Assembly: GCF_002002705.1 (NCBI RefSeq)
Contig: NZ_MUNS01000022.1
Span: forward strand, 124,001-188,000
Source of the DNA: Polaromonas sp. C04
GTDB lineage: Bacteria > Pseudomonadota > Gammaproteobacteria > Burkholderiales > Burkholderiaceae_C
Reading direction: 5' to 3'
Length of the DNA: 64,000 nt
A program made the translations under genes and the position numbers. Under the pieces are notes generated by a model. The model searched no databases and had not been told where the DNA came from. It saw only the letters and a list, made by a program, of their open reading frames with translations. Of this stretch, positions 24,064 to 34,525 are shown piece after piece; position 1 is the first letter of the stretch, and each line of letters opens with the position of its first letter.

Positions 24064-24137
24064 ACCACCGTATTGTCGTTCCTGCAGCCAGACCGACACG
24101 GCGCCAGGGCTGGAATAGGTAGGGTCACAATCGCGCC

Positions 24138-25220
24138 ATGCTGTGGGACATCTTCTGCAAGGTTATCGACAACTTTGGCGACATCGGCGTGTGCTGGCGC
24201 CTGAGCGCCGATCTGGCCTCGCGCGGCGAACAGGTGCGGCTTTGGGTGGACGACGCCAGCGCGCTGTGCTGGATGGCGCCGACCGGCTGTCCGGGCGTCA
24301 CGGTGCTGCCGTGGGCGCAATCGCTGGAGGCCGCCGGTCTGCCGCCGGCCGACGTGCTGGTGGAGGCCTTCGGCTGCGAGATTGCTCCCGAGTTCATAGC
24401 TGCATGCGTAGATTGGGTAAGGGCTACAGGCCGAAAGCCCGTATGGATCAACCTCGAATACCTGTCCGCAGAGAGCTTCGTCGAGCGCGCCCACGGCCTG
24501 CCCTCGCCGGTCCTGAGCGGTCCCGGCGCGGGTCTGACCAAGCATTTTTTCTACCCCGGCTTCACGGCGCGCACCGGCGGGCTGCTGCGCGAGGCCGGCC
24601 TGGCGCGCCGCCAGCTGGAATTCGACCGCGCCACCTGGCTGGCGCGGCTGGGGATCGACCCACAAGGCGAACGGCTGGTGTCACTTTTTTGTTACGAACC
24701 GCCCGCCCTGGATAACCTGCTCGACCAACTGGCGGGTGGCGCGCAACCCACCCGGCTGCTGGTCACGGCGGGGCGGGCCGCTGCGGCAACAAGGGCCGCG
24801 ATTGAGCATAAAAAGAGGCTTCAGCCATTATGGGACGTACACAGTAAGCTATCAATTTCATATCTTCCGGCACTCACTCAAATCGACTTCGACCACCTGT
24901 TGTGGGCCTGCGACCTGAATTTTGTGCGCGGCGAGGACTCGCTGGTGCGCGCCCTGTGGGCCGGCAAGCCCTTCATCTGGCAGCTCTACCCGCAGGACGA
25001 CGCAGCCCACCACGGCAAGCTGCAGGCGTTTCTGGACTGGCTGCAGGCGCCCGCGCCGCTGCGGCAGTTCCACCGCGTCTGGAACGGCGCCAGCGCCGCC
25101 GGCCTGCCACCCATCGACGGCGCCGCCTGGGGCCCCGTGGCAGCGGCGGCGCGCACCCGGCTGCTGGCGCAGGACGACCTGACCCACCAGCTGCTGCAAT
25201 TCGTCCTGAAAAACCGTTAA
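24138..25220 (+). CDS. earP: EF-P arginine rhamnosyltransferase EarP
   Basis: 360 residues. [22 protein letters not shown] is the characteristic EarP N-terminus; [27 protein letters not shown] matches its nucleotide-sugar binding C-terminal half (GT-B fold). It uses dTDP-rhamnose to rhamnosylate Arg32 of EF-P, relieving ribosome stalling at polyproline. efp follows 108 nt downstream on the same strand, the usual pairing in beta- and gammaproteobacteria with this system. Confidence 0.94.
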   Translation: MLWDIFCKVIDNFGDIGVCWRLSADLASRGEQVRLWVDDASALCWMAPTGCPGVTVLPWAQSLEAAGLPPADVLVEAFGCEIAPEFIAACVDWVRATGRKPVWINLEYLSAESFVERAHGLPSPVLSGPGAGLTKHFFYPGFTARTGGLLREAGLARRQLEFDRATWLARLGIDPQGERLVSLFCYEPPALDNLLDQLAGGAQPTRLLVTAGRAAAATRAAIEHKKRLQPLWDVHSKLSISYLPALTQIDFDHLLWACDLNFVRGEDSLVRALWAGKPFIWQLYPQDDAAHHGKLQAFLDWLQAPAPLRQFHRVWNGASAAGLPPIDGAAWGPVAAAARTRLLAQDDLTHQLLQFVLKNR

Positions 25221-25328
25221 AATCGGGAGCTCGGTGGAATCGACATGCCGGTTGGGCGGGAAACGCTTCCTGCCACCAGGGCGGCCCCACCTCCTGACAC
25301 GTTTCTCAAGACCTCCTCTCAAGACCCT

Positions 25329-25883
25329 ATGAAAATCGCTCAAGAAATCCGCGCCGGCAACGTCATCATGCACGGCAAAGACCCGATGGTTGTGCTCAAG
25401 ACCGAATACAGCCGCGGCGGCCGCAACTCGGCCACCGTGCGCATGAAGCTCAAGAGCCTGATCGCCAACTTCAACACCGAAGTCGTGTTCAAGGCCGACG
25501 ACAAGATGGACCAGGTCATCCTCGACAAGAAGGATTGCACCTACTCCTACTTTGCCGAGCCGATGTACGTCTGCATGGATGAAGAATTCAACCAGTACGA
25601 AGTCGAAGCCGAGAACATGGGCGACACGCTGAACTACCTGGAAGACGGCATGCCGCTGGAAGTGGTGTTCTACGACGGCAAGGCCATCTCGGTGGAGCTG
25701 CCGACCAGCGTCGAGCGCGAAATCACCTGGACCGAGCCCGCCGTCAAGGGCGACACGTCCGGCAAGGTGCTCAAGCCCGCCAAGATCGCCACCGGCTTCG
25801 AGATCGGTGTGCCGATTTTCGTGGCCCAGGGTGACCGGGTCGAAATCGACACCCGCACCGGCGAGTACCGCAAGCGCGTCTGA
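25329..25883 (+). CDS. efp: elongation factor P
   Basis: 184 residues from [12 protein letters not shown] at 25329. The loop [18 protein letters not shown] has Arg at position 32, the residue modified by EarP-type pathways (not Lys as in the EpmA pathway), in agreement with the adjacent earP. Three beta-barrel domains; the C-terminal part reads [19 protein letters not shown]-like. It promotes peptide-bond formation at polyproline stretches. A terminator follows at 25907. Confidence 0.97.
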   Translation: MKIAQEIRAGNVIMHGKDPMVVLKTEYSRGGRNSATVRMKLKSLIANFNTEVVFKADDKMDQVILDKKDCTYSYFAEPMYVCMDEEFNQYEVEAENMGDTLNYLEDGMPLEVVFYDGKAISVELPTSVEREITWTEPAVKGDTSGKVLKPAKIATGFEIGVPIFVAQGDRVEIDTRTGEYRKRV

Positions 25884-25906
25884 CGCATTGCAGTCCCGCT
25901 GCACGC

Positions 25907-25936
25907 AAAAGGCTTGCCGCGATGCAAGCCTTTTTT
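25907..25936 (+). terminator. terminator after efp
   Basis: AAAAGGCTTGC (25907-25917) pairs with GCAAGCCTTTT (from 25924), and the T-run continues to 25936. It is 24 nt past the efp stop. Confidence 0.9.
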
Positions 25937-26005
25937 GATTGAACCGCTGATTCTGTCGCCGCCGGCCACGCTAACCGCAGTGCAAATTCAGTGTAGGCTA
26001 TTCCC

Positions 26006-27607
26006 ATGAACAAAGTGACTGCCGAACCGTCCGCTGCCTGCCCGGTGCCAGGCAGCAGTCCGGTCGACCCGGCCCGACTTTCGCTGCGCCGGGTGCTGAT
26101 CGACACCTACCCCGAAAATGTGGCCTACCTGCACCGTGACTGCGAGATTTATCGAGCCGAAGGCTTCCAGGCGCTCTCGAAGGTGGAAGTCCGGGCCAAC
26201 GGACACCGCATTCTGGCCACGCTGAACGTGGTGGATGACGAGAACATCGTGTCGTGTGGCGAGCTCGGCCTTTCCATGGCCGCTTATGCCCAGATGGAAG
26301 TGACGGGCAGCCAGAGCGTCACGGTATCGCAGGCGGAGCCGCCCGAGTCTATCGGCGCACTGCACCGCAAACTCGGCGGGGAACGCCTTGGGCTGGAAGA
26401 ATTACGCGGCATCGTGCGCGACATCGCCGAGCACCACTACTCCAAAATCGAGTTGACGGCCTTTGTGGTGGCGACCCACCGCGATGACCTGGACCGCGAG
26501 GAGGTGTACTTCCTGACAGAGGCCATGATCGAGGCCGGACGACGGCTGGACTGGCACGAGGCGCTGGTGGTGGACAAGCACTGCATCGGCGGTATCCCCG
26601 GCAACCGCACCTCCATGCTGATCGTGCCCATCGTCGCGGCACATGGCATGCTGTGCCCCAAAACTTCCTCGCGTGCCATCACCTCGCCAGCGGGCACCGC
26701 CGACACCATGGAGGTGCTGGCCAATGTGGAGTTGCCTGTGGAACAGCTCCAGGAGATCGTGCGCAATCACCGCGGATGCATCTCCTGGGGCGGCACAGCC
26801 GACCTCTCGCCGGCCGATGAAGTGCTGATTTCCGTGGAGCGGCCCCTGGCGCTTGATGCCCCCGGACAGATGGTGGCCTCCATCCTGTCAAAAAAGATCG
26901 CCGCCGGTTCCAACTATCTGGTGCTCGACATCCCGATCGGGCCGACCGCCAAGGTGCGCTCCATGGCGGATGCCCAGCGCCTGCGCCGCCTGTTTGAATA
27001 CGTTGCCAAACGCATGAACCTGTCGCTCGACGTGGTGATCACCGACGGCCGCCAGCCCATCGGTTTCGGCATCGGCCCCGCGCTCGAAGCCCGGGACGTA
27101 ATGCGCGTACTGGAAAACGATCCGCGCGCGCCCGTTGACCTGCGGCAAAAAGCCTTGCGGCTGGCCGGCCGTCTGATTGAATGCGATCCGGACGTGCGTG
27201 GCGGCGACGGTTTTGCCATTGCGCGCGACATTCTGGACTCGGGCCGCGCATTGGCCAAGATGAATGACATTATCCGGGCCCAGGGCAGCAAATCCTTCGA
27301 CCACAACAATCCCGAACTCGGGGCGCTGACCTTCGAGGTGCGCTCACCCGAAGCCGGCGTGGTGGCCGGCTTCGACAATCTGCAACTGGCGCGGATTGCC
27401 CGCTTCGCCGGCGCTCCCAAGGTCAAGAATGCGGGGGTGGATCTGCTGCGCAAGCTGGGCGATGCGGTGGAGACCGGCGCCCTGCTGTACCGCGTGCATG
27501 CCGGATTCCCCGCGGACCTGGAGTTTGCGCGCCGCGCCTGCAGCCAGTCCACGGGCTACACGATTGGCCGCGCTGACGAGGTGCCGCACGTGTTTGTGGA
27601 GTTCTGA
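26006..27607 (+). CDS. thymidine / AMP phosphorylase-like enzyme (archaeal-type)
   Basis: 533 residues, longer than bacterial DeoA (about 440) because of an N-terminal extension of about 90 residues, as in archaeal NMP phosphorylases. The phosphate and nucleoside motifs are [20 protein letters not shown] and [20 protein letters not shown]. The C-terminal domain contains [14 protein letters not shown]. It phosphorolyses a nucleoside or nucleoside monophosphate; family membership favours AMP-type substrates giving ribose 1,5-bisphosphate and base. It overlaps by one base (TGATG) the PRPP-synthetase-like gene, so the two act in the same ribose-phosphate pathway. No RuBisCO is in the window. Confidence 0.82.
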   Translation: MNKVTAEPSAACPVPGSSPVDPARLSLRRVLIDTYPENVAYLHRDCEIYRAEGFQALSKVEVRANGHRILATLNVVDDENIVSCGELGLSMAAYAQMEVTGSQSVTVSQAEPPESIGALHRKLGGERLGLEELRGIVRDIAEHHYSKIELTAFVVATHRDDLDREEVYFLTEAMIEAGRRLDWHEALVVDKHCIGGIPGNRTSMLIVPIVAAHGMLCPKTSSRAITSPAGTADTMEVLANVELPVEQLQEIVRNHRGCISWGGTADLSPADEVLISVERPLALDAPGQMVASILSKKIAAGSNYLVLDIPIGPTAKVRSMADAQRLRRLFEYVAKRMNLSLDVVITDGRQPIGFGIGPALEARDVMRVLENDPRAPVDLRQKALRLAGRLIECDPDVRGGDGFAIARDILDSGRALAKMNDIIRAQGSKSFDHNNPELGALTFEVRSPEAGVVAGFDNLQLARIARFAGAPKVKNAGVDLLRKLGDAVETGALLYRVHAGFPADLEFARRACSQSTGYTIGRADEVPHVFVEF

Positions 27608-28497
27608 TGACGGCGACTGCCTTGCTGTTGTACTTTGAAGACGAGCACGAAAGCGCGCTGCGGCTTGCCGGCGCAGCCGCCCTGGTGTCGGCCCCTATCG
27701 GGCGCCACCGCTTTCCTGACGGCGAGTTCAAGCTGCGCCTTCCGGCATCGCTGCCCGAAAGCGTGGTGCTGCTGCGCACGCTTGAGCATCCCAATGAAAA
27801 ACTGGTGGAGTTGCTGCTGGCCGCCCGCACCGCGCGTGAGCTGGGAGCACGGCACCTGACGCTGGTGGCGCCCTACCTGGCCTATATGCGCCAGGATGTG
27901 GCATTTCTCCCCGGTGAAGCGGTCAGCCAGCGCATCGTCGGGCGCTTTCTCGCGGACCTGTTCGACGCCGTGATCACGGTGGACCCGCACCTGCATCGCA
28001 TCGCCACGCTGCGGGAGGCGATACCGGTGCCCCACGCGATTGCATTGACCGGCGCAGCCCTGCTGGCCGATCTGATCGCCGGGCGCCGGCAGCGGCCGCT
28101 GCTGGTGGGACCGGATGCCGAGTCGGCGCAGTGGGTCGCCCAGGCCGCCGCGCGACACGGTTTTGACCATGCGGTGTGCCGCAAGGTCCGCCACGGCGAC
28201 CGGGACGTCGAGATCGAGCTGCCCCCCGTGAACGTAGCCGGCCGCGCCGTGGTCTTGCTCGATGATGTCGCAAGCACCGGCCAGACCCTTGCAAGCGCCG
28301 CGCGCCTGCTGCTGGCGGCCCGCGCGGCTTCCGTTGATGTGGCCGTGACGCACGCCCTGTTTGCGGGCGACGCCTTGCAGGTCATTCTTGACGCCGGCGT
28401 GGGCGAGGTATGGAGCACCGATTGCATCAGCCATTCAAGCAATGCGGTCAGCGTGGCACCGCTCATCGCCGCCGCGTTATCTGGCATAACCCATTGA
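27607..28497 (+). CDS. ribose-phosphate pyrophosphokinase-like protein
   Basis: 296 residues, somewhat shorter than housekeeping Prs (about 315). Features: FPDGEFKLRLP, LVAPYLAYMRQDVAFLPGEAVS (catalytic flap and ATP region), ITVDPHLHRI (metal/ATP) and the PRPP loop VVLLDDVASTGQTL. It should interconvert ribose 5-phosphate and PRPP, or a related ribose phosphate. Translation is coupled to the phosphorylase (TGATG). A second, housekeeping prs is expected elsewhere in the genome, so this copy is probably specialised in nucleotide salvage. Confidence 0.82.
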   Translation: MTATALLLYFEDEHESALRLAGAAALVSAPIGRHRFPDGEFKLRLPASLPESVVLLRTLEHPNEKLVELLLAARTARELGARHLTLVAPYLAYMRQDVAFLPGEAVSQRIVGRFLADLFDAVITVDPHLHRIATLREAIPVPHAIALTGAALLADLIAGRRQRPLLVGPDAESAQWVAQAAARHGFDHAVCRKVRHGDRDVEIELPPVNVAGRAVVLLDDVASTGQTLASAARLLLAARAASVDVAVTHALFAGDALQVILDAGVGEVWSTDCISHSSNAVSVAPLIAAALSGITH

Positions 28498-28507
28498 CAG
28501 CCCCCGC

Positions 28508-29371
28508 ATGAACCCCCCTCACAAACTCAACGAACGCACCCTCGCCGACGCCTGGGCCGAATTGCAGGCGTATTCCGAGCAGGGCAACCCGCTGCAGGCC
28601 GACGCTTACCGCGTGGCCTTTGCCGACCCCGAATTCTTGTTGCGGCGCGAAACGCGCGGTCTGCGCATCCAGCTCGAGATGCTCAAGCCCGAAATAGAGC
28701 AGCACGCGCAGGGCATTGAAAACACCGTCGTGGTGTTTGGCAGCGCACGCTTTCCAGCCCCCGAGACGGCGCAAGAGAGCCTGGCACTGGCACGAAAGAC
28801 CGGTGACGCGGCTGCGCTGGCGCTGGCCGAGCAGCATCTGCGCAATTCGCGCTATTACGACCAGGCCCGGCGGTTTGCGCGCCTGGTGGCGGCTTACAGC
28901 AAATCGCGCCCGCTCAGGGAGCAGCTCTTTATCTGCACTGGCGGCGGACCCGGCATCATGGAAGCGGCCAACCGCGGCGCCCACGAAATCGGCATGCCCA
29001 ACGTGGGGCTGAACATTGCACTGCCTCATGAGCAGTCTTCAAATCCCTACGTCTCGCCTTCACTGAGCTTCAAGTTTCACTATTTTGCAATGCGCAAAAT
29101 GCATTTCATGATGCGTGCCAAGGCGCTGGTGGCTTTTCCCGGCGGCTTCGGCACGCTCGACGAGCTGTTTGAAGCCCTGGCGCTGGTGCAGACACGCAAG
29201 GCCAGGCCGGTGCCCATCCTTCTGTTTGGCTCGGACTACTGGAAGCGGCTGATTGATTTTGACCTGCTGATTGAAGAGGGCGTCATCGCGCCGGAAGACC
29301 TGAAACTCTTCATCTATGTGAACGAGCCACAGGACGCCTGGGACGCCATCAAGACGTTTTACGAACTGTAG
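28508..29371 (+). CDS. LOG-family Rossmann protein (putative nucleotide phosphoribohydrolase)
   Basis: 287 residues. VVVFGSARFPAP, FICTGGGPGIMEAANRGAHE and the hallmark PGGFGTLDELFE place it in the LOG / TIGR00730 family, whose characterised members hydrolyse nucleoside 5'-monophosphates to base and ribose 5-phosphate. It starts 10 nt after the PRPP-synthetase-like gene, on the same strand, which supports a joint role in ribose-phosphate recovery. The N-terminal 75 residues are an extension seen in larger members. Confidence 0.87.
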   Translation: MNPPHKLNERTLADAWAELQAYSEQGNPLQADAYRVAFADPEFLLRRETRGLRIQLEMLKPEIEQHAQGIENTVVVFGSARFPAPETAQESLALARKTGDAAALALAEQHLRNSRYYDQARRFARLVAAYSKSRPLREQLFICTGGGPGIMEAANRGAHEIGMPNVGLNIALPHEQSSNPYVSPSLSFKFHYFAMRKMHFMMRAKALVAFPGGFGTLDELFEALALVQTRKARPVPILLFGSDYWKRLIDFDLLIEEGVIAPEDLKLFIYVNEPQDAWDAIKTFYEL

Positions 29372-29393
29372 CGTCGGCGACAGCTGGCGTCCC

Positions 29394-29415
29394 CGTGGCC
29401 GGCGCGCCGGCCACG
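29394..29415. terminator. 22-bp perfect palindrome between convergent genes
   Basis: CGTGGCCGGCG followed by its exact reverse complement forms a hairpin between the LOG-family gene (+) and rmuC (-). No U-run on either side. It may act as a bidirectional, Rho-aided terminator or be one of the GC-rich intergenic palindromes of this genome. Confidence 0.5.
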
Positions 29416-29428
29416 CAGGGGGGTCGGA

Positions 29429-30775
29429 TCAATGATCGTCCGGGTCCTTGTCCAGCGGGATGAGCCGGGCGGATTCCAGCTCGGGCAGCGCCTCCACATT
29501 GCGCAGGGCCTTGCCCATGACCCGGCTGCGCTGCTCGGCGCTGCTCAGGGTGTTGAGCACGGTTTCGGTCTGCGACTTCACCTTGGCCAGCACGTCGCCG
29601 AACTTGCCGAACTCGGTCTTCACCGCGCCCAGCACCTGCCATACCTCGCTGGAGCGCTTCTCCAGCGCCAGCGTGCGAAAACCCATCTGCAGCGAGCTCA
29701 GCATCGCCAGCAAGGTGGTCGGACCGGCCAGTGTCACGCGATGTTCGCGCTGCAGCAGGTCCATCAGGCCGGGACGCCGCAGCACCTCCGCGTACAGGCC
29801 CTCGGAAGGCAAAAACAAAATCGCGAAATCCGTGGTGTAGGGTGGCTCGACGTATTTCTCGGCGATCGACTTGGCCTCGAGCCGGATGCGCTGCTCCAGC
29901 GCCTTGCCGGCGGCCTCGGCGCCCTGGACGTCGGCGCGCTGCTGCGCGTCGAGCAGCCGCTCGTAGTCCTCGTTGGGAAACTTGGCATCGATCGGCAGCC
30001 ACAGCGGCGTGCCGTCCTCAGCGCGGCCTGGCAGCTTGATGGCAAAGTCGACCGGGTTCTTGCTGCCCGGGCGCGTCGCCACCTGCGCCGCATACTGGTC
30101 GGGCACAAACACCTGCTCCAGCAGCGAGGCCAGTTGCGCCTCGCCAAAGATGCCGCGCGTCTTGACGTTGGTCAGCAGGTGTTTGAGGTCGCCCACGCCC
30201 TGCGCCAGCGTCTGCATCTCGCCCAGCCCCTTGTGCACCTGCTCCAGCCGGTCGGCCACCTGCTTGAAGCTCTGCCCGAGCCGCGCCTCCAGCGTGGTCT
30301 GCAGCTTTTCATCCACCGTCTGGCGCATCTCGTCGAGCTTGGCGGCATTGGACACCTGCAGCTGGGCCAGTTGCGCCTCCAGCGTGGCGCGCACCTCGCC
30401 CAGGCGGCGCGCGTTGGATTCGCTCAAACCCGAAAGCTGGGTGCTCAACGTGTCGGACAGTGTTTTTTGCAGCAGCGCCAGTTGCTGACCGAAGGCATCG
30501 ATCTGGGTGTTCTGCGTGCGCACCGCCTCGGCACTTTGCTGCACCAGCGTCTGCTGGAAGGTGCCGAAGGTTTGCGTCAGCTCCTGGCGGCCCCCGCGCG
30601 AGGACTCGCTGATCTCGCGGCGCAGCTCGCGTTCGAGCCGCTCGTTCGCCGCCCCCAGCGTGGCGAGCAGCTCGGCCCGGCCTGTGTCGGGCGGCTTTCT
30701 CACCAGCAGCCAGACCAGCAACAGCAGGTTGACCAGGGCCAGCAGCACGGGCAGCCAAAATTCCGGATGCGTCAT
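29429..30775 (-). CDS. rmuC: DNA recombination protein RmuC
   Basis: 448 residues. An N-terminal membrane helix (VLLALVNLLLLVWLLV, about 9-26), a long coiled coil (about 45-190) and the RmuC domain with GIFGEAQLASLLEQV, LPIDAKFPNEDYERLL and FLPSEGLYAEVL. It is thought to be a nuclease-fold protein that limits inversions at short repeats. The start ATG at 30775 directly precedes the membrane helix. Confidence 0.93.
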   Translation of the reverse strand: MTHPEFWLPVLLALVNLLLLVWLLVRKPPDTGRAELLATLGAANERLERELRREISESSRGGRQELTQTFGTFQQTLVQQSAEAVRTQNTQIDAFGQQLALLQKTLSDTLSTQLSGLSESNARRLGEVRATLEAQLAQLQVSNAAKLDEMRQTVDEKLQTTLEARLGQSFKQVADRLEQVHKGLGEMQTLAQGVGDLKHLLTNVKTRGIFGEAQLASLLEQVFVPDQYAAQVATRPGSKNPVDFAIKLPGRAEDGTPLWLPIDAKFPNEDYERLLDAQQRADVQGAEAAGKALEQRIRLEAKSIAEKYVEPPYTTDFAILFLPSEGLYAEVLRRPGLMDLLQREHRVTLAGPTTLLAMLSSLQMGFRTLALEKRSSEVWQVLGAVKTEFGKFGDVLAKVKSQTETVLNTLSSAEQRSRVMGKALRNVEALPELESARLIPLDKDPDDH

Positions 30776-30784
30776 GAATGCTGC

Positions 30785-31771
30785 TTATTTGATAGCTAAC
30801 ACCGCTGGATTCAACGGGGTGAGCGGCTTGTTTTGTGTCAGATAGCCGATCAGGTTGTCGGCCGCCAGGGTCGCCATCGCCAGGCGTGTGGGCACCGTGG
30901 CGCTGGCGATGTGCGGCGTCAGCACCACGTTGGGCACGGTCAGCAAATCCGGGTGCACGCGCGGCTCACCCTCGAACACGTCGAGCCCGGCCGCGGCAAT
31001 GCGCCGCTCGCGCAGGGCCAGCGCCAGCGCCGCGTCGTCCACGATGCCGCCGCGCGCGATATTGGTCAGCGTGGCGGTGGGCTTCATCAGGGCCAGCTCG
31101 GCCGCGCCGATGGCGTGATGGGACGCAGGCGAATACGGCAGCACCAGCACCAGGTGGTCAGCGGTTTTGAGCAGTTCTTCCTTGCTCACATAGCGGGCCT
31201 TGCATTCGAGTTCCAGTGCGGGCTCCAACCGGGAGCGGTTGTGGTAGATCACCTTCATGCCAAAGCCGTGCGCACCGCGTCTGGCGATGCCCTGCCCGAT
31301 GCGGCCCATACCCAGGATGCCCAGCGTGGCGCCATGCACCTCGGCACCGGCAAACATGTCGTAGCGCCAGGTGTTCCATTTGCCGGCGCGCAGGAAGTGC
31401 TCGCTCTCGGTCATGCGCCGCGCGGCGGCCATCAGCAGGGCAAAACCGAAATCGGCGGTGGTCTCGGTCAGCACGTCGGGCGCGTTGGTGGCCAGCACGC
31501 CGCGCGCGGTCATCGCATCGACGTCGAAATTGTTGTAGCCCACCGCCATGTTGGCGCAGATTTTCAAGTCCGGGCAGACGGCCAGCACCTCGGCGTCGAT
31601 GCGGTCGCCGCCAGTGGTCAGGGCGCCCACCTTGTCACGCAGCTTCCCGGCCAACTGCGCTTTGGACCAGGACTCGTCGGCCTGGTTGGCCTCGACGTCG
31701 AAGTGCTGCTGCAGACGCGCGATGGTCTCGGGAAAGACAGCGCGGGCGACAAGGATTTTTGGCTTGCTCAT
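30785..31771 (-). CDS. D-2-hydroxyacid dehydrogenase (glyoxylate/hydroxypyruvate reductase type)
   Basis: 328 residues. NAD(P)-binding GILGMGRIGQGIARR, the catalytic Arg in NIARGG, Glu in FEGEPRVHPDL and His in LTPHIAS are all present. The closest pattern is glyoxylate or gluconate 2-reductase (GhrB-like). It lies 13 nt downstream of the NhaD-like gene on the same strand. Confidence 0.88.
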   Translation of the reverse strand: MSKPKILVARAVFPETIARLQQHFDVEANQADESWSKAQLAGKLRDKVGALTTGGDRIDAEVLAVCPDLKICANMAVGYNNFDVDAMTARGVLATNAPDVLTETTADFGFALLMAAARRMTESEHFLRAGKWNTWRYDMFAGAEVHGATLGILGMGRIGQGIARRGAHGFGMKVIYHNRSRLEPALELECKARYVSKEELLKTADHLVLVLPYSPASHHAIGAAELALMKPTATLTNIARGGIVDDAALALALRERRIAAAGLDVFEGEPRVHPDLLTVPNVVLTPHIASATVPTRLAMATLAADNLIGYLTQNKPLTPLNPAVLAIK

Positions 31772-31784
31772 AAGGTTTGAATAG

Positions 31785-33128
31785 TTAACGGAACCAGATA
31801 AAAGTCATGACGATGAACAGGGGAATCAGCACCGCGCCCGCCCACGCCATGTAGCCAAAGAAGCTGGGCATGCGCACGCCGCGCTGCTCGGCAATCGCCT
31901 TCACCATCATATTCGGCGCGTTGCCAATGTAGCTGTTGGCACCCATAAAGACCGAGCCTGCTGAGATGGCGGCGAGCGTGGCGGCCATGTGGGTCATCAA
32001 CAGGTGCGCGTCGCCGCCGGCCGTGTTGAAGAACACCAGGTAGGTGGGCGCATTGTCCAGAAACGAACTCAGCACGCCCGAGGCCCAGAAATACATGGCA
32101 GGGTCGGGCTGCCCATCGGGCCGCGTGACGGCGGAGACGACGGCGCCGAACGCGCCGCTGGTGCCGGCGCGCAGCATGGCGATCACCGGAATGATGGTCA
32201 AAAAGATGCCCGCGAACAGCTTGGCCACCTCGGTCATCGGGCCCCACGAGAACTGGTTGTCGGCGTGCACGCTGGCTGGCGTGACTCTCAAGGAGACGAG
32301 CGTCACCACGATCAGGCCCGCGTCGCGCAGCAGTCCAGGCAGCTCGAGCGGCGTGCCATACACGTCAAACCCGATGCCCGGCTTCCACAAGCCGCTCATC
32401 AACACCAGCGCGACCACCACACCAAGCAACCAGAAATTGATGGTGCCATCGAAACCAAGTCGGCGGGTGTCGGGCGTGGGGTCGACCGGCAGCACACCTT
32501 CGCGCTGGTAGTGCCAGCGATCGAGCACGAAAAAAATGACCAGCAGCGCGCCCACCAGGAACAGCGTTTCCGCAAAGATGTGGCGCACCGTCCAGAAGAA
32601 ATCCACACCCTTCAAAAACCCGAGAAACAGGGGCGGATCGCCCAGCGGCGTGAGCGAGCCGCCCGCGTTGGACACAATAAAAATGAAGAACACCACGATA
32701 TGCGCGGTGCGGACACGGTTGTCATTGGCGCGGATCAGTGGGCGGATCATCAGCATGGAGGCGCCCGTAGTGCCCATGACGCTGGCCAGCACCGCGCCGA
32801 TGGCCAATATCGCCGTGTTCAGCCCCGGGCTGCCATGCAGGTTGCCGCGAATGAAGATGCCGCCTGCGACGGTGAACAGCGCAGTCAGCAAAATGATGAA
32901 CGGAATGTATTCGGCCATCAGCGCATGGACCATGCTGCCCCCGGCGGCGTCGGCGCCATAAATTACCGCAAACGGCAGCAGGAACGCGAGCGACCAGGCG
33001 GCGGCGACCTTGCCGAAGTGGTGATGCCAGAACACCGGTGTCAGCAGTGGGCACAGCGCAATCGACAGCAGGATGCCCGCGAACGGAATGCCCCAGGCGG
33101 CGGACAGCTGACTGCCATCGAGCATCAC
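31785..33128 (-). CDS. NhaD / CitMHS-like ion transporter
   Basis: 447 residues, about 12 membrane helices. Motifs of the ion-transporter superfamily: SNAGGSLTPLGDPPLFLGFL in the middle and SSFLDNAPTYLVFFNTAGG with SVFMGANSYIGNAPNMMVKAIAEQ near the end, the two reentrant-loop signatures of NhaD-type Na+/H+ antiporters. Inner membrane. It starts 3 nt after the pncB stop on the same strand. Confidence 0.85.
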   Translation of the reverse strand: MMLDGSQLSAAWGIPFAGILLSIALCPLLTPVFWHHHFGKVAAAWSLAFLLPFAVIYGADAAGGSMVHALMAEYIPFIILLTALFTVAGGIFIRGNLHGSPGLNTAILAIGAVLASVMGTTGASMLMIRPLIRANDNRVRTAHIVVFFIFIVSNAGGSLTPLGDPPLFLGFLKGVDFFWTVRHIFAETLFLVGALLVIFFVLDRWHYQREGVLPVDPTPDTRRLGFDGTINFWLLGVVVALVLMSGLWKPGIGFDVYGTPLELPGLLRDAGLIVVTLVSLRVTPASVHADNQFSWGPMTEVAKLFAGIFLTIIPVIAMLRAGTSGAFGAVVSAVTRPDGQPDPAMYFWASGVLSSFLDNAPTYLVFFNTAGGDAHLLMTHMAATLAAISAGSVFMGANSYIGNAPNMMVKAIAEQRGVRMPSFFGYMAWAGAVLIPLFIVMTFIWFR

Positions 33129-33131
33129 GAA

Positions 33132-34316
33132 TCAGTCAACCGACTTGATGTCAAACACCTGGCGCAGGTAGGCCAGGTACTTCACGTCATCGCACATGTT
33201 CTTGGACGGTGTGTCCGACAGCTTGGCCACCGGCTGGCCGTTGCAGCGCACCATCTTGATCACGATCTGCAGCGGCTCGTAGCCCAGGTCATTGGTCAGG
33301 TTGGTGCCGATGCCGAAGGCCAGCTGGCAGCGCCCGCGGAACTGCTGGTACAGCTCGATGGTGCGCGGCACGGTCAGGCTGTCGCTGAAGATCAGCGTCT
33401 TGGTGAGCGGATCGACGCGGTTCTTTTTGTAGTGCTCGATCAGGCGTTCGCCCCAGGCGAATGGGTCGCCGCTGTCGTGTCGCGCGCCGTCGAACAGCTT
33501 GCAGAAATACATGTCGAAGTCGCGCAGGAAGGCGTCGAAGCCGTACACGTCGCTGAGCGCAATACCCAGGTCGCCGCGGTATTCCATGGCCCAGCGCTCC
33601 AGGCCGAACACCTGGCTGTCGCGCAGACGCGGGCCCAGCGCCTGGCAGGCCTGCAGGTATTCGTGCGCCACGGTGCCCAGTGGCGTCATGCCCAGCTTCA
33701 TGGCATACAGCACGTTGCTGGTGCCCGCGAGCTGGCCCGCGTTGCCGGTGCCCAGCCGGCTCTTCAAGGTGCGCAGCACCTCTTCGTGCCAGGTGTTGCA
33801 AAAGCGCCGGCGCGTGCCGTAGTCGGCAATCTTGAGCTCGCTCAGGCCAGGCCCCTGCAGCAGGTCCATCTTGGCGTCGAGACGCCGGCGACCTTCCGGA
33901 AAGTCCGGCGTTTTCTGCGTGTTGCGGAAATACACCTCGTTGACGATGGCCAGCACCGGGATCTCGAACAGGATGGTGTGCAGCCACGGCCCCAGGATGG
34001 TGATGTCGATATCGCCCGACGGCAGCGCGGTGACGGTGATGTATTTCTCGTTGAGCCGGAACAGCCCGAGAAAATCCACGAAGTCGCTCTTGATGAAGCG
34101 CATGGAGCGCAGGTAGGCCAGCTCGGCATCCTGGAAGTGCAACTGGCACAGGCCCCGAATCTCCTCTCGGATCTCGCTCACATAGGGCGCCAGCGCCATG
34201 CCGGCATTACGGCACTTGAAGCGGTACTCCACCTGCGCACCCGGAAACTGATGCAGCACCACCTGCATCATGGTGAACTTGTACAGGTCGGTATCGAGAA
34301 GGCTGGTGATGATCAT
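33132..34316 (-). CDS. pncB: nicotinate phosphoribosyltransferase
   Basis: 394 residues, the usual length. [25 protein letters not shown] at the N-terminus, [35 protein letters not shown] and [20 protein letters not shown] identify PncB, which makes nicotinate mononucleotide from nicotinate and PRPP with ATP. It is the first gene of a tight minus-strand run (pncB, NhaD-like, hydroxyacid dehydrogenase). Confidence 0.95.
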   Translation of the reverse strand: MIITSLLDTDLYKFTMMQVVLHQFPGAQVEYRFKCRNAGMALAPYVSEIREEIRGLCQLHFQDAELAYLRSMRFIKSDFVDFLGLFRLNEKYITVTALPSGDIDITILGPWLHTILFEIPVLAIVNEVYFRNTQKTPDFPEGRRRLDAKMDLLQGPGLSELKIADYGTRRRFCNTWHEEVLRTLKSRLGTGNAGQLAGTSNVLYAMKLGMTPLGTVAHEYLQACQALGPRLRDSQVFGLERWAMEYRGDLGIALSDVYGFDAFLRDFDMYFCKLFDGARHDSGDPFAWGERLIEHYKKNRVDPLTKTLIFSDSLTVPRTIELYQQFRGRCQLAFGIGTNLTNDLGYEPLQIVIKMVRCNGQPVAKLSDTPSKNMCDDVKYLAYLRQVFDIKSVD

Positions 34317-34525
34317 GAAGGGCTGTGCGGCGCGCCATCTACCGGCGATGTTTCACAGTGTAGAGGATTCCCGCCGCACGGCTGTAGGCACCGGCCTACG
34401 GCGATAGACCGGCCCATCCTACCGACCCGGCGCCCGCTCTCCCCTACAGTTGAAGAACGCCAATGCAGCGCGCCTCAGGCCGCAAATTCCATGGCGTTTC
34501 ATCAACCCATTCAAAGGAGAAAAGC

